A stretch of DNA of 64,000 nt from Phyllobacterium sophorae (GTDB taxonomy: Bacteria > Pseudomonadota > Alphaproteobacteria > Rhizobiales > Rhizobiaceae). Every line of letters starts with the position of its first letter. Within the stretch, counting starts at the first letter, position 1. A model generated the notes under the pieces. The model made no database searches. It was given only the letters and a program-made list of their open reading frames with translations, and had not been told where the DNA came from. Positions 53,340 through 63,520 of the stretch are shown piece by piece. The DNA lies in assembly GCF_003010965.1 (NCBI RefSeq), contig NZ_PGGM01000005.1:186001-250000 (forward strand), read 5' to 3'. Made by a program: the position numbers and the translations under genes.

Positions 53340-53635
53340 TGATCGAAATTGAACGGACGCAATCGCCTTACACCAAGGCCCTGGCCTGCTCTGTTGTCGC
53401 CTTCGCGCTGGCAATCGGCGCATTTTTCCTTGGCTATACCTTGCCCAGCCTCAAAACCGGCGTCGAGGCCATCAGCCAATTGCTCGCGCTGGTGCTGATA
53501 CCCGGCCTGATCGTCGGCTTGCTGGCAAAAAAATCGACCAGAGCCTGGCCACTTTGGCTGATCATTTGCGCGTTTATCGTGATTTTGATCGTGGTCGCTG
53601 TTGCCCACGAACTTACGGCGCCAATGCGGGGCTGA
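53339..53635 (+). CDS. Hypothetical small membrane protein downstream of apaG
   Basis: 98 aa from ATG 53339, overlapping the apaG stop. Three hydrophobic segments: ALACSVVAFALAIGAFFLGY, QLLALVLIPGLIVGLLA and LWLIICAFIVILIVVAVAHE. Family not recognised. Coupled to apaG in expression. Converges with the PhnA-like gene with no spacer. Confidence 0.8.
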   Translation: MIEIERTQSPYTKALACSVVAFALAIGAFFLGYTLPSLKTGVEAISQLLALVLIPGLIVGLLAKKSTRAWPLWLIICAFIVILIVVAVAHELTAPMRG

Positions 53636-53848
53636 TCAAGCCTTTTTCAGAAATTCGGTTTTAAGAACAAGGCCCTTGACCTGCTTGGTATTGCACTCGA
53701 TCTCACCTTCACGGCCGTTCAGCCGGATATTCTTGACAAGCGTACCGCGCTTTATGGTCTCTGACGTGCCCTTGACCTTCAGGTCCTTGATCAGGGTTAC
53801 GGAATCGCCATCCTGAAGTTCGGTGCCATTGCTGTCTCTTACTTCCAT
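53636..53848 (-). CDS. PhnA/YjdM-type C-terminal domain protein
   Basis: 70 aa. EVRDSNGTELQDGDSVTLIK, then KGTSETIKRGTLVKNIRL and the IECNTKQVKGLVLKTEFLKK end, match the C-terminal domain of the so-called alkylphosphonate uptake protein PhnA (YjdM). The N-terminal zinc ribbon of the roughly 110-aa E. coli protein is missing; single-domain versions are usual in rhizobia. The phosphonate link is by name only. Confidence 0.87.
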   Translation of the reverse strand: MEVRDSNGTELQDGDSVTLIKDLKVKGTSETIKRGTLVKNIRLNGREGEIECNTKQVKGLVLKTEFLKKA

Positions 53849-53866
53849 GATGGCATTTCCTTGTCC

Positions 53867-54868
53867 TCAGTTCTTCGGCAGGAACTCGGCGGGGTCGAAT
53901 TCATACTGCGTCGAACAGAACTCACAGGTCACACTGATTTTGCCTTCTTCAATACTGTCCGTGATTTCTTCGGCAGTGAATCCCGAAAGCACGCCAGCGA
54001 TTTTCTCGCGCGAGCAGGAACAATCGTCGTTCACCGGAACGGCGTCGAAGACGCGAACGCCACGTTCGTGAAACAGTCGGTATAGCAGTCGTTCGGCACC
54101 AACCTGCGGATCGGTCAGTTCCGAGCTTTCGATCGTCGCAACGAGTGCCTTGACCTCGGCCCAGTCATCATCCTCAACAAGGTTGTCGTCATCTTCGTCT
54201 GCGTTGGGCGCGTCGCCAGCCGGAAGATCACGCTGGCGCATCCGCAGCTCCGACTCGGGCAGGAACTGGACAATCAATCCGCCGGCACGCCATTGCTCCA
54301 CTGGCCTGCCGTCTTCACCCCGCTCAATCAACTTGGCGACAGAGAGCCGCACATCGGTAGGAATCTGTTCGGACTGGCGGAAATAGGTCTTGGCGATTTC
54401 TTCAAGATTGGAACCGTCCAACGCAACGATACCCTGGTAGCGTTGGGTGTACTCACCCTGATCGACTGTGAGAGCAAGCGTTCCGCTTCCCATCAGCTCT
54501 TCTTGCGAGATCCGGTGTTCCGCTATGGCCTCCGCCAGACGCTCCTCGTCATATCGAGCATAAGCGCGAACCGAATTCGGCGTACGGAAGTCAACAACCA
54601 GCATGTCAACCGGGCCGTCGGATTGCGACTGGAAAATAAACTTGCCATCAAATTTGAGCGATGTGCCAAGCAACACGGTAAGAACGATTGCCTCTGCCAG
54701 GAGTTTGGCGACCGGCTCCGGGTAATCGTGGCGGCTCAAAATGTCATCAAGGGTTGGACCGAGCTGGACCGCGCGCCCGCGCGCATCCAGTTCAGCAACC
54801 TGGAAGGGCACGACAGCGTCGTCGCCAGCAAAAATATACTCATCGGGGCGCATGGCGGTATCAGACAA
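53867..54868 (-). CDS. hslO: Redox-regulated chaperone Hsp33
   Basis: 333 aa from TTG 54868, which has a perfect AAGGAGG eight bases upstream, inside the end of argF (overlap of eight bases). ATG 54853 is too far from it. Core domain: [39 protein letters not shown]. An acidic insertion ([16 protein letters not shown]) precedes the zinc/redox switch [11 protein letters not shown] and [10 protein letters not shown] (C-x-C and C-x2-C). Activated by peroxide plus unfolding to hold clients in the cytoplasm. Confidence 0.94.
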   Translation of the reverse strand: MSDTAMRPDEYIFAGDDAVVPFQVAELDARGRAVQLGPTLDDILSRHDYPEPVAKLLAEAIVLTVLLGTSLKFDGKFIFQSQSDGPVDMLVVDFRTPNSVRAYARYDEERLAEAIAEHRISQEELMGSGTLALTVDQGEYTQRYQGIVALDGSNLEEIAKTYFRQSEQIPTDVRLSVAKLIERGEDGRPVEQWRAGGLIVQFLPESELRMRQRDLPAGDAPNADEDDDNLVEDDDWAEVKALVATIESSELTDPQVGAERLLYRLFHERGVRVFDAVPVNDDCSCSREKIAGVLSGFTAEEITDSIEEGKISVTCEFCSTQYEFDPAEFLPKN

Positions 54869-55799
54869 GCGGGCGACCTCCTTCGAGACACCAGGCGAGA
54901 ATCGCCTTTTGAGCGTGCAAACGGTTTTCCGCTTCGTCGAAGACCACGGAATGCGGTCCATCGATGACCGCATCCGTTACTTCTTCGCCCCGGTGAGCCG
55001 GCAGGCAGTGCATGAACAGCGCATCGGGGTTAGCGTGCTTCAACAATGCGTCATTGACCTGATAGGGCATGAATACATTGTGGCCGCGTGCGCGGCCTTC
55101 TTGTCCCATCGACACCCAGGTGTCGGTGACAATGCAATCAACACCCTTCACAGCGGCAACAGGATCGGTCGTGAGCTTGATCCTGCCGCCGGCACCCCTC
55201 GCCCATTCCAGGTATTTGCCGGAAGGTTCGCTGCCTTCCGGCGTTGCGATATTGAGATTGAAATCAAAGCGGGCCGCGGCCTCGACGAGAGAATGCAGCA
55301 CATTGTTGCCGTCACCAGTCCAGGCAAAGGTCTTGCCCGCTACCGGTCCGCGATGTTCCTCGAACGTCATGATATCGGCCATGATCTGGCAAGGATGCGT
55401 GTCGTCGGTCAGAGCGTTGATCACCGGAACCGTGGCATTTTCTGCCATCTCCGTCAGGCGCTCATGTGTCGTCGTTCGCATCATGATGATATCGACATAC
55501 CGCGACAATACCTTGGCTGTATCGGCGATCGTCTCACTACGGCCGAGCTGCATTTCGGAGCCCGTCAGCATGATCGTCTCGCCGCCCAGCTGGCGCATGC
55601 CAACGTCGAAGGAAACGCGCGTACGCGTCGAAGGCTTGTCGAAAATCATCGCAAGCACCTTGCCGGCGAACGGTTTTTCGATGTTGCCGGCCTTCAGCCG
55701 TGTCTTGCGTGCCCGCGCATCTTCCAGAATGGAGCGCAAATCACCCGAAGAAAGCGCCGAGATGTCCGTAAAGTGCCGGAGGTCCTGCTTGATTGTCAT
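54861..55799 (-). CDS. argF: Ornithine carbamoyltransferase
   Basis: 312 aa from ATG 55799 (GAGG upstream). Carbamoyl-phosphate motif [14 protein letters not shown] (about residues 57-70), [18 protein letters not shown] and the ornithine loop [13 protein letters not shown]. It makes citrulline in arginine synthesis. In an operon argD-argF-hslO, ten bases after argD and overlapping hslO. Confidence 0.96.
   Translation of the reverse strand: MTIKQDLRHFTDISALSSGDLRSILEDARARKTRLKAGNIEKPFAGKVLAMIFDKPSTRTRVSFDVGMRQLGGETIMLTGSEMQLGRSETIADTAKVLSRYVDIIMMRTTTHERLTEMAENATVPVINALTDDTHPCQIMADIMTFEEHRGPVAGKTFAWTGDGNNVLHSLVEAAARFDFNLNIATPEGSEPSGKYLEWARGAGGRIKLTTDPVAAVKGVDCIVTDTWVSMGQEGRARGHNVFMPYQVNDALLKHANPDALFMHCLPAHRGEEVTDAVIDGPHSVVFDEAENRLHAQKAILAWCLEGGRPLV
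54877..54883 (-). promoter_or_regulatory. Shine-Dalgarno of hslO inside argF
   Basis: AAGGAGG on the minus strand, eight bases before TTG 54868. It decides the hslO start and shows that hslO is translated from the argF message. Confidence 0.75.
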
Positions 55800-55809
55800 G
55801 GATGGTTCC

Positions 55810-57015
55810 TCAAGCGCTCTTCTGTCTGGCAGGCACGGACAGGCGTTCAGCTGCGGCTTCGATCCGTGTGAGAGCGTCGCGTGCTTCGTCTTCCGTTGTG
55901 ACCAGCGGCGGCAGCAGGCGGACGACATTGTCACCCGCGCCAACCGTCAGAAGATGCTCGTCGCGCAACGCTTGCACGAGCGCCGTATTTGGCAGGACAC
56001 TTTTCATGCCTACTAACAGGCCACGGCCCCGCACTTCGGAAATCACGCCCGGATAGCGATCGGAGATCGACGCCAGCCCCTGTTTCATGAACAGTGCGAT
56101 TTTCTGTACATGTTCCAGAAAACCCTCTCCAAGAATAATGTCGAGTACGGCATTGCCTACGGCCATGGCCAGCGGATTGCCACCAAAAGTGGTGCCATGC
56201 ACGCCCGCAGTCATGCCCTTGGCAGCTTCTGCGGTCGCGAGACATGCACCCAATGGAAAGCCACCACCAATCCCCTTCGCCACGGCCATGATGTCCGGCT
56301 GAATTCCGGACCATTCATGCGCGAAGAACTTGCCTGTGCGGCCAACGCCCGACTGAACCTCATCCAGGATCAGCAAAAGACCCTCATCGTCGCAAAGTTT
56401 GCGCAAGGCACGCAGATCCTCATCGGGAACCGAACGTACGCCACCCTCGCCCTGGATCGGCTCGATCAGGATGGCTGCGGTTTCAGGGCCAATCGCGGCT
56501 TTCAGCGCCTTTTCGTCACCAAATGGGACCTGATCGAAGCCCTCGACCTTTGGTCCAAAACCTTCGAGATATTTCACCTGACCACCGGCTGCGATCGTAG
56601 CGAGCGTCCGGCCATGAAAGGCACCTTCAAAGGTGATGATACGGAAGCGCTCAGGGCTGCCATTGACATAATGATAGCGCCGCGCGGTTTTTATCGCGCA
56701 TTCCAGCGCCTCGGCGCCGGAATTGGTGAAGAATACCTTGTCCGCAAAAGTATTATCGACAAGGCGCTGTCCGAGCCGCTTCTGACCGGGAATTTCATAG
56801 ACATTGGAGACATGCCACAACTTTTCAGCCTGGGTCTTCAGTGTCTCTACGAGGTGTGGATGGGAGTGGCCAAGCGAATTGACGGCGATACCGGCAGCGA
56901 AATCAAGGTAACGATCGCCCGACTCTGTCACAAGCCATACGCCCTCACCTCGCTCAAAGCGCAGATCCGCACGAGCAAAAGTGTCGTAAAGCGGTTGCGC
57001 GTTTGCGTCCGTCAT
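55810..57015 (-). CDS. argD: Acetylornithine aminotransferase
   Basis: 401 aa from ATG 57015. Class III PLP aminotransferase: [20 protein letters not shown] at the start, [37 protein letters not shown] and the PLP lysine in [14 protein letters not shown] (about residue 247). Converts acetylglutamate semialdehyde to acetylornithine in arginine synthesis, and likely succinyl-diaminopimelate too. First gene of the argD-argF-hslO operon. Confidence 0.96.
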   Translation of the reverse strand: MTDANAQPLYDTFARADLRFERGEGVWLVTESGDRYLDFAAGIAVNSLGHSHPHLVETLKTQAEKLWHVSNVYEIPGQKRLGQRLVDNTFADKVFFTNSGAEALECAIKTARRYHYVNGSPERFRIITFEGAFHGRTLATIAAGGQVKYLEGFGPKVEGFDQVPFGDEKALKAAIGPETAAILIEPIQGEGGVRSVPDEDLRALRKLCDDEGLLLILDEVQSGVGRTGKFFAHEWSGIQPDIMAVAKGIGGGFPLGACLATAEAAKGMTAGVHGTTFGGNPLAMAVGNAVLDIILGEGFLEHVQKIALFMKQGLASISDRYPGVISEVRGRGLLVGMKSVLPNTALVQALRDEHLLTVGAGDNVVRLLPPLVTTEDEARDALTRIEAAAERLSVPARQKSA

Positions 57016-57524
57016 ATCGTTTCGGGCCTCCAATACCCAGTTTTGCCAAACCTGCTGATTATCCAGAAGAAACCGGCAGCGATTAAATCAAAAAGCCGCC
57101 CCACAATGCCATTCTTGGGGGCGGCCACACCGGTAATATCATCATTCGAATTGCAATTGTCAAATGAACACTTCGAAATGCTCCGTCGAGGCACCATTGG
57201 CATCGGGGTCCGCCTCGCCAGACTCTGCAACTTAAGCGCGCAATTGCGAGAAGGTTTGCCGATGACGGCATAAAGAGTCTTTTATGCAACAGTTCATCGC
57301 GCAAGTTGGGGAAAACCCAAAAAAGCATGGTCACGGGCCACGCCCGACTCTTGTCACAGAGTCATTCCATATTGTAGCTTGAGAAACGAAATAGCTAGAT
57401 TTCGTGCGGCGTCCTCGTCATCTGAATAGATATGGTATCAGGCCAATCTGGAGCAATCCAGATGCGAGGAAGGATTCAGTCCGGCGTCCGCACAAAACAG
57501 AGCCCCATATGGAGCTAGGAAACG
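57016..57524. other. Regulatory region upstream of gcrA and argD
   Basis: 509 bases between divergent argD and gcrA. Four GANTC sites (57275, 57346, 57359, 57473) fall within about 200 bases. No gene is convincing; short minus-strand frames are shadows. Holds both promoters. Confidence 0.6.
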
Positions 57525-58049
57525 ATGAACTGGACAGATGAGCGCGTAGAACAGCTGAAGAAACTTTGGGCCGAAGGTCTGAGTGCAAGCCAGATCGCAG
57601 CACAACTGGGTGGTGTCAGCCGCAATGCTGTCATCGGTAAAGTACATCGGTTGAAGCTCTCGGGACGGGGCAAGACCACTTCAACCCAGACGCGTAGCAA
57701 GAAGGTCAATACAAATGCCTCCGGCGGCCAGCGCAATGGCGGCTCTGCCGGTCATATGTCGAGCCGCGTTGTTAGCCGCAGCGTCGGCGCAACTGCTTTG
57801 CAGACCGAATACAGCACGGATCTGGTCCCCCACACTGTCATGAAAACCGTGACTGATGTCGTCGTGCCGATTTCACGGCGGCTGGAGCTGGTGCAACTGA
57901 GCGAGCGCACCTGCAAATGGCCCGTCGGGGATCCACTTCAACCGGACTTCAACTTCTGCGGCAATGATGTGGGCGAATCCGGTCCCTATTGCACCTACCA
58001 TTCGCGGCTCGCCTATCAGCCGGCGTCAGATCGCCGTCGCGTTCGATAA
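57525..58049 (+). CDS. gcrA: Cell-cycle regulator GcrA
   Basis: 174 aa. MNWTDERVEQLKKLWAEGLS, then ASQIAAQLGGVSRNAVIGKV and a basic HRLKLSGRGK are diagnostic of GcrA, which binds methylated GANTC sites with sigma-70 RNA polymerase to drive S-phase genes in alphaproteobacteria. A variable linker (about 50-105) and the C-terminal polymerase-binding Cys-rich domain follow: ERTCKWPVGDP, FNFCGNDV, YCTYHSRLAY. A terminator follows. Confidence 0.97.
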   Translation: MNWTDERVEQLKKLWAEGLSASQIAAQLGGVSRNAVIGKVHRLKLSGRGKTTSTQTRSKKVNTNASGGQRNGGSAGHMSSRVVSRSVGATALQTEYSTDLVPHTVMKTVTDVVVPISRRLELVQLSERTCKWPVGDPLQPDFNFCGNDVGESGPYCTYHSRLAYQPASDRRRVR

Positions 58050-58062
58050 CTGTCCGCCAGGG

Positions 58063-58086
58063 GGCGCCGAAAGGCGCCTTCTTTTT
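58063..58086 (+). terminator. Terminator after gcrA
   Basis: Perfect GGCGCC/GGCGCC stem with GAAA loop (58063-58078), followed by TTCTTTTT, 13 bases past the gcrA stop. Confidence 0.85.
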
Positions 58087-58102
58087 AAGAGCCTCGGGCT
58101 TG

Positions 58103-59368
58103 TCAATTTCGCTGCTGTCCGAATACCACCGTAAAAGATGACCCTTCGCCGACCCGGGAGCGAACAACGAGCCGGGCCCGATGGCGTGTCAGAATATGTT
58201 TGACGATGGCAAGGCCGAGGCCGGTGCCTTTTTGGGCACGGCTTGTCTCTACATCGATCCGGTAGAATCGCTCGGTCAGCCGCGGAATATGTTCGTCCGG
58301 GATGCCCGGGCCGAAATCCTGAACGGTGGCTTTGATCCCGTCGCCGTCCCGCTTCAGTTCGACAATGACCTTCCCACCGGACTGGCCGTATTTGCAGGCG
58401 TTTTCGACGAGGTTCTGGAAGACTTGCGTCAACTCATCCCGGTCCCCAAGAACAATGACTGGCCCGGGATCAATGTTGCGCTCGATCTCCAGGCCAAGAT
58501 CTGCGGCCAGCGGCCGCATGGCGTCGGCCACATGATCAAGCACGACAGTCAAGTCAACCTGATCCTTCACGGCGATATGGGCCTTCATCTCGATGCGCGA
58601 CAGTGACAATAGATCGTCGATCAGGCGAGCCATGCGCTCAGCTTGCTTCTGCATGATTTCCAGGAAATTGTCGCGCGCCGTCTCATCATTGCGCGCTGGA
58701 CCGCGCAGGGTCTCGATGAAACCCGAGAGCGATGCCAGCGGGGTCCGCAGTTCGTGACTTGCGTTCGCGATGAAGTCAGACCGCATACGCTCAAGCCGAT
58801 GCGCTTCCGTCTGGTCGCGGAAAGACAACAGATATTGGCGGTCCCGTCCGCCGAGCTGATCGAGAAGCAGCACGGTCGCGCGATACCAGCGCTCGACCGG
58901 CACGCGTTCGGTATAATCGACCGACCGTGCCATCCCGTCAGCCACGACCGATTGCACCAGGGTCTGCATTTCAGGCGCGCGGAAATGCAACAAAAGCGTG
59001 CCACCGCGGGTCAGGGGTCCAAAAGCGCCGCTCGCCGCCGGATTGACGTAGAGGATTGTCCCCTCATGGTCGAAAATGATCAAGGGATCCGGCAGTTGCG
59101 CAGCCAGCTGCTGGCCGGACAGCCGAAAGATGGCCGGGTCGCTGACGGGCGAGACAGCCGGGTTGTCAGTGCGTGGCAGCGATGCTGAAAGTGCCACAAC
59201 TGTAATGAGGACAAGCATGAGGACGGCAAAGCTCAACCATCCGGACGCTTCAGAGCTGAGCACGAGCGCCGTAATGAATGCGGCAGCACCCAACACAAAA
59301 CGTGCTTGAATTAGCCGCCCCAACAACTTTTGCCGCAGCGTACGGCCCTCCTGACCCCATATGCTCAT
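58103..59368 (-). CDS. PhoR-like sensor histidine kinase
   Basis: 421 aa; AGGAG eight bases before ATG 59368. Two membrane helices in residues about 20-65, a PAS domain ([20 protein letters not shown], about 95-200), then HisKA with [19 protein letters not shown] (His about 210), N box [12 protein letters not shown] boxes [14 protein letters not shown] and [13 protein letters not shown]. Layout is that of PhoR, the phosphate-starvation sensor, but no phoB, pst or phoU genes are adjacent in the window, so the ligand is uncertain. Confidence 0.9.
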   Translation of the reverse strand: MSIWGQEGRTLRQKLLGRLIQARFVLGAAAFITALVLSSEASGWLSFAVLMLVLITVVALSASLPRTDNPAVSPVSDPAIFRLSGQQLAAQLPDPLIIFDHEGTILYVNPAASGAFGPLTRGGTLLLHFRAPEMQTLVQSVVADGMARSVDYTERVPVERWYRATVLLLDQLGGRDRQYLLSFRDQTEAHRLERMRSDFIANASHELRTPLASLSGFIETLRGPARNDETARDNFLEIMQKQAERMARLIDDLLSLSRIEMKAHIAVKDQVDLTVVLDHVADAMRPLAADLGLEIERNIDPGPVIVLGDRDELTQVFQNLVENACKYGQSGGKVIVELKRDGDGIKATVQDFGPGIPDEHIPRLTERFYRIDVETSRAQKGTGLGLAIVKHILTRHRARLVVRSRVGEGSSFTVVFGQQRN

Positions 59369-59452
59369 CCACTAAACTCCTGTCCTGCCGTCCTTTTTTG
59401 GCTCTGGACGATCCAACGCTCTCCCCATAACATGGCTTTATGTCAATTGAGG

Positions 59453-60367
59453 ATGAATGACGTGGGTAAAGATTCAAAAAAGAAATCCGACCAGGGGCAT
59501 TCGCCCGATACCACCCTCAAGCTGAAGATTGACGGCAAGAAACGCAGCTTCAATATCGATGATCCGAAACTACCTGACTGGATCGAAGAAGGTGCGCTTG
59601 CTTCCGGGGATTTCCCTTATGACGAAAAGATGCCGAACGAAGAATACGCCGAGATTCTTGAGCGCCTTCAGATCGAGCTCGTAAAGATGCAATACTGGCT
59701 CCAGGATACTGGGGGCCGGGTCATATCGGTTTTCGAAGGCCGCGACGCCGCTGGCAAGGGCGGGACGATTTTCAACCTTCGCCAATATATGAATCCGCGC
59801 ACTGCACGCAATGTCGCACTGCCCAAGCCTAGCGAAACCGAGCGCGGGCAATGGTATTTCCAGCGCTATATCTCGCATTTTCCTACCACTGGCGAGTTCG
59901 TCACATTCGACCGGTCCTGGTACAATAGAGGCGGTGTCGAACCGGTCTTGGGGTTCTGCACGCCGGAGCAGCATGAATCGTTCCTGGCGCAAGCACCCGG
60001 TTTTGAACATATGATCGTCGCCGATGGAATTTATTTCTTCAAGTTCTGGCTTAACATCGGCCAGATCATGCAGCTCAAGCGCTTCCACGATCGCCGTCAC
60101 AGTCCGCTCAAAAGCTGGAAGTTTTCGCCGATAGACATCCAGGGCGCCAAGAAATGGGACGATTACACCAAAGCACGCGATACAATGCTGGAGCGTACGC
60201 ATACCCCGCACGCTCCCTGGACTGTGGTGCGATCAAATGACAAGCGTCGCGCCCGAATTGCGGTGATCCGGAGAATTCTCTTGAGTTTGCCCTACAATGG
60301 GCGCGATCCCGGAGTGATCGGCAATGAGGACTCGTTGATCATCGGTTCGGGGCCCGGCTTCATCTAG
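59453..60367 (+). CDS. ppk2: Polyphosphate kinase 2
   Basis: 304 aa from ATG 59453, directly after GAGG; GTG 59462 is an alternative. Walker [16 protein letters not shown], Walker [14 protein letters not shown], and lid [15 protein letters not shown] are the signature of class I PPK2, which makes GTP/ATP from polyphosphate and NDP. The neighbouring PhoR-like kinase is divergent from it, suggesting a shared phosphate theme. Confidence 0.95.
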   Translation: MNDVGKDSKKKSDQGHSPDTTLKLKIDGKKRSFNIDDPKLPDWIEEGALASGDFPYDEKMPNEEYAEILERLQIELVKMQYWLQDTGGRVISVFEGRDAAGKGGTIFNLRQYMNPRTARNVALPKPSETERGQWYFQRYISHFPTTGEFVTFDRSWYNRGGVEPVLGFCTPEQHESFLAQAPGFEHMIVADGIYFFKFWLNIGQIMQLKRFHDRRHSPLKSWKFSPIDIQGAKKWDDYTKARDTMLERTHTPHAPWTVVRSNDKRRARIAVIRRILLSLPYNGRDPGVIGNEDSLIIGSGPGFI

Positions 60368-60380
60368 CGCAATTTTTGCT

Positions 60381-62207
60381 CTAGACGGGAGCTTCATGAG
60401 TCTGGCGCGAAGGGAGATGTGGAGTTTTTTCCCACAGAAATGGATCCGTTTGCAATTGCCACAATGCCCGCCAGGCAGCCACGGATATCAACAACCAATA
60501 AAGCGGTATCCATGGCAGGACCATCCCGGACATGTCCTCCCGCCGCAGAACACATCGCCCCAATGCGTGGAAAGACAGATACCCCATCAGGATATTGCAG
60601 AGATCGAGAATGGGAATCGCCGGGCTCATTGCGGCGTCAGCAAATGTAAGGTGTAAAGTGGTAATCACGATGAATACCAGCATGAGCGGATACAACAATG
60701 CCGAAGCGATCATGCCTGTCGTCAAGAGATGATAGATCACGAAGCGAAGGGTACCGAGTTGTTTCACGAGAAGGAGCGGATTGCGCATTTCGACGAGCCA
60801 GGTCTGCATCCACCCTTTCAGCCATCGCGTCCTCTGCCGCAGCCACACGCCGGTATCGGTCGGTGCGTCCTCAATAGTCGGGAGGGCGAGCATATCGATG
60901 TGAAACCCGCACCGCGCCAGTCTTGTACCAAGCTCGGCATCTTCGGTAACATTGAATGGATCCCAACCGCCGACTGCTTCCAGACAGCTGCGGCGAAAAT
61001 GGTTTGAGCTTCCACCAAGAGGCAGCACGGAACGCCGGCGGGCAAGCCAAGGCAAAAGCCCACGAAAATGCGCCGCATATTCAAAGGCGAATAGCCGCGC
61101 AAGCGGTCCTTCATGGCTATTTGCAATGATCAGCGGGGCCTGCAGGCAACCGAGGTCGTCCTCGCCCGCATTGAACCGCCCCCACGCCTCCAGCAGTTGG
61201 TCGCGGTGCGGCCGGTCTTCAGCATCATAGACAACGACATAGTCCCCCTTCACGAGTTGCAGCCCATAATTCAGGGCTTTGGGTTTCGTACGGGGGCCTG
61301 AACCGGGTATCGGAATGACCCGAAACCCCGGCGGAAGTTTGTGCCATTGAAGTGTTGCGATGGTTTCCAGGTCGTCTGCTTCACACAGGAAGAGCACTTC
61401 AAGTTTCGACCGCGGCCAATTCAACTCTTCCATCGCTCGCACGAGCTGCGGAACAATATCCGCTTCCCTGTAGAGGGCAACCATGACGCTGTAGTTTGGC
61501 AGTTCCGCTGGCGAGACGGTTTGCAACGCTCGCGCCACGGCACTGCCGGCGCTATTGCACGCGAGGAGACGTAACAGGATGCACGCCGAGAAGGACAACG
61601 AAAACACAATGTGAAGTGCCGACCACAGCCACTCAGGCCGGAGCATGACGGTGAATAAGGCAGACGACAAAAGCAGGCCGATCAATGCCCCCTGGCTGCC
61701 GGTCGTCACAATCCGGGCCGAGTGCTCAGAACTTGTGATCTCAACCATGCGAATGGCACCCTCCACGAGAAGTCCCTCGTGGCTTGATCGCATGAATTCA
61801 GCAAGGCATGTTGGCGTCGTTATTCGCAGACGCGCCGCAATATCCGGACTTTCCGGCAGATTGGCCTTGATGACGGCAATATCCTGCATGGTGGGCACGA
61901 TATAGATAAGCGTGGTTTCTTCCGCTGTCAGAACGATCGCATGGCGTAGCGTGCTCAGAGCGGTAAATTGCGCAACGGTTGGGAGGACGACCTGCACATT
62001 CGCCGAAATCTGCTCAAACGCCACTCCAGCTTCGTCGGCAATCGATCTGGCAACCCACACGTCATGTATTCTCTCGGACGCATAGAGTTCTTCGATGAAC
62101 GAGGAGCCGTTTTCAACAGAAAGCTTAAATGCTTCGACAACCGAAGATTTTGGAGCACCCGCACGGCAAAGGCGCGCGGCGAGCGAGGCTTCTATTTCTC
62201 GCGTCAC
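60381..62207 (-). CDS. Membrane glycosyltransferase (GT2) with N-terminal GspE-like extension
   Basis: 608 aa from GTG 62207, which has GGGGG eight bases upstream; GTG 62234 would add nine residues. Residues about 1-155 resemble the MshEN/GspE N-terminal domain (VAFEQISANVQVVLPTVAQF), then two membrane helices, then a processive GT2 domain: VALYREADIVPQLVRA, Asp in VVYDAEDRPHRDQL, EDAELGTRLARCGF and the QRTRWLKGWMQT (QxxRW) motif of polymerising glycosyltransferases. Three or four helices close it. Probably makes or starts a surface polysaccharide; the sugar is unknown. Confidence 0.88.
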   Translation of the reverse strand: MTREIEASLAARLCRAGAPKSSVVEAFKLSVENGSSFIEELYASERIHDVWVARSIADEAGVAFEQISANVQVVLPTVAQFTALSTLRHAIVLTAEETTLIYIVPTMQDIAVIKANLPESPDIAARLRITTPTCLAEFMRSSHEGLLVEGAIRMVEITSSEHSARIVTTGSQGALIGLLLSSALFTVMLRPEWLWSALHIVFSLSFSACILLRLLACNSAGSAVARALQTVSPAELPNYSVMVALYREADIVPQLVRAMEELNWPRSKLEVLFLCEADDLETIATLQWHKLPPGFRVIPIPGSGPRTKPKALNYGLQLVKGDYVVVYDAEDRPHRDQLLEAWGRFNAGEDDLGCLQAPLIIANSHEGPLARLFAFEYAAHFRGLLPWLARRRSVLPLGGSSNHFRRSCLEAVGGWDPFNVTEDAELGTRLARCGFHIDMLALPTIEDAPTDTGVWLRQRTRWLKGWMQTWLVEMRNPLLLVKQLGTLRFVIYHLLTTGMIASALLYPLMLVFIVITTLHLTFADAAMSPAIPILDLCNILMGYLSFHALGRCVLRREDMSGMVLPWIPLYWLLISVAAWRALWQLQTDPFLWEKTPHLPSRQTHEAPV

Positions 62208-62553
62208 CGATAAAACCCCCGTGAAAAGCAACACTCACAAGGCCCTGTAATATTATTCGCGTTCAAAATCGATGATGATGTAATATTAACCTCTCAAAAC
62301 TTCAATCAAGAATTGTATAATTGTAAATTACACATACCAATAGTAGTATATTTTTCCAAATCTATAAAAAATATTCAAAAATTTATGACCGATAACCAAT
62401 AACAAAAATATGTCTTTGTCATCAACTTTTCGAACGTGTTGTGGCCCGATCTGTCATGGGCCGACAGATCATGTTAGCCTGGGTCTGGATCTGTTAATCT
62501 GGTCCCGACCCTGGATGAGAACATCCAAACCACTGCACACATATCGAGTTCCC
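62208..62553. other. AT-rich intergenic region
   Basis: 346 bases between divergent genes. Bases 62260-62410 are very AT-rich compared with the surroundings and probably hold the promoters of the glycosyltransferase and the binding-protein gene. An open frame runs from 62410 but its first 48 codons look non-coding. Confidence 0.5.
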
Positions 62554-63393
62554 ATGCATATCCGGACAATCGCCTCACTTACCCTTGGTCTCTTCGTGAC
62601 CGCACTTTTGCAAGTCGCCGATGCATCGGATTTCCCGCATTACTGGGACGGGCGCGAACACGTTTCCAAACCTGATCTGTCCGCGGTCGAGCGCATCCGC
62701 TTTGTGACGACCGTCGATTATCCACCTTTCAATTTCGTCGATGGTACGGGCCGCATTTCCGGCTTCAATGTAGACCTTGTCCGGGCAATTTGTGCCGAAC
62801 TGGAGGTAACGCCAATCTGTCAGATCGAGGCCCGGCCATGGAATGAGCTGCAACCAACATTGGAGAATGGCGAAGCGGAGGCGATTATCGCGGGGTTGAA
62901 GCCAACGACAGCGCTGCGTGGAAAATTTGCCTTTACTGCGCCATATTTGCGTTTGCCTGCCCGTTTCATGACGCTGAAACAGACTGTTCTAAGGGAACCG
63001 CTTGCCGACGCGCTTAACGAGAAGACAGTCGGCGTTATTGCCGGTTCGGTACACCAGGCGATATTTGCCGATTATTTCCCGAAAGGTCATTGGGTCGGCT
63101 ATCCATCCCGCGACCTCCTTTTCAAGGATTTGCAGGCGAAGAAGATCGACGCTGTTTTTGGCGATGGGTCCGACCTGTCATTTTGGATCGGCAGTCCGGG
63201 GGCAAAGAATTGTTGTGTGTTTACCGGCGGGCCTTATATCGCACCACACTTTCTTGGTGACGGCATGATGATCGCAACGACGTTGGAGAATAGAGAGCTC
63301 GTCGATGCGTTCAACTTTGCTTTGAAAGCCATGGAGGAAAAGGGAACCATTTCGGAACTCTATCTGCGGTACTTCCCAGTAGATTTCTATTAG
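62554..63393 (+). CDS. Extracellular solute-binding protein, family 3
   Basis: 279 aa from ATG 62554. Signal peptide IRTIASLTLGLFVTALLQVA, cut probably after ADA. Then the amino-acid-binding-protein core: RFVTTVDYPPFNFVDGTGRI, GFNVDLVRAICAELEV, AEAIIAGLKPTTALRGKFAF and GVIAGSVHQAIFADYF. It has no ABC permease partners in the window; orphan proteins of this kind may serve as sensors or in lytic-transglycosylase-like roles. Confidence 0.85.
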   Translation: MHIRTIASLTLGLFVTALLQVADASDFPHYWDGREHVSKPDLSAVERIRFVTTVDYPPFNFVDGTGRISGFNVDLVRAICAELEVTPICQIEARPWNELQPTLENGEAEAIIAGLKPTTALRGKFAFTAPYLRLPARFMTLKQTVLREPLADALNEKTVGVIAGSVHQAIFADYFPKGHWVGYPSRDLLFKDLQAKKIDAVFGDGSDLSFWIGSPGAKNCCVFTGGPYIAPHFLGDGMMIATTLENRELVDAFNFALKAMEEKGTISELYLRYFPVDFY

Positions 63394-63520
63394 GGCGGAG
63401 ACCATTCAATTTTCTCAAAATCATCAATGGATTGCCCTTACAGCGGCACATGCGATTGACGCAGGCAACCTGTCGCCATAGAGCAAGGGATATCCAGACA
63501 GCAGGAATACAGGAAAAAAG

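Noticed and set aside
58103..60367. Pho regulon locus
   Set aside because: PhoR-like kinase and ppk2 are neighbours, but no phoB, pst or phoU genes are present, so I do not name the kinase phoR.
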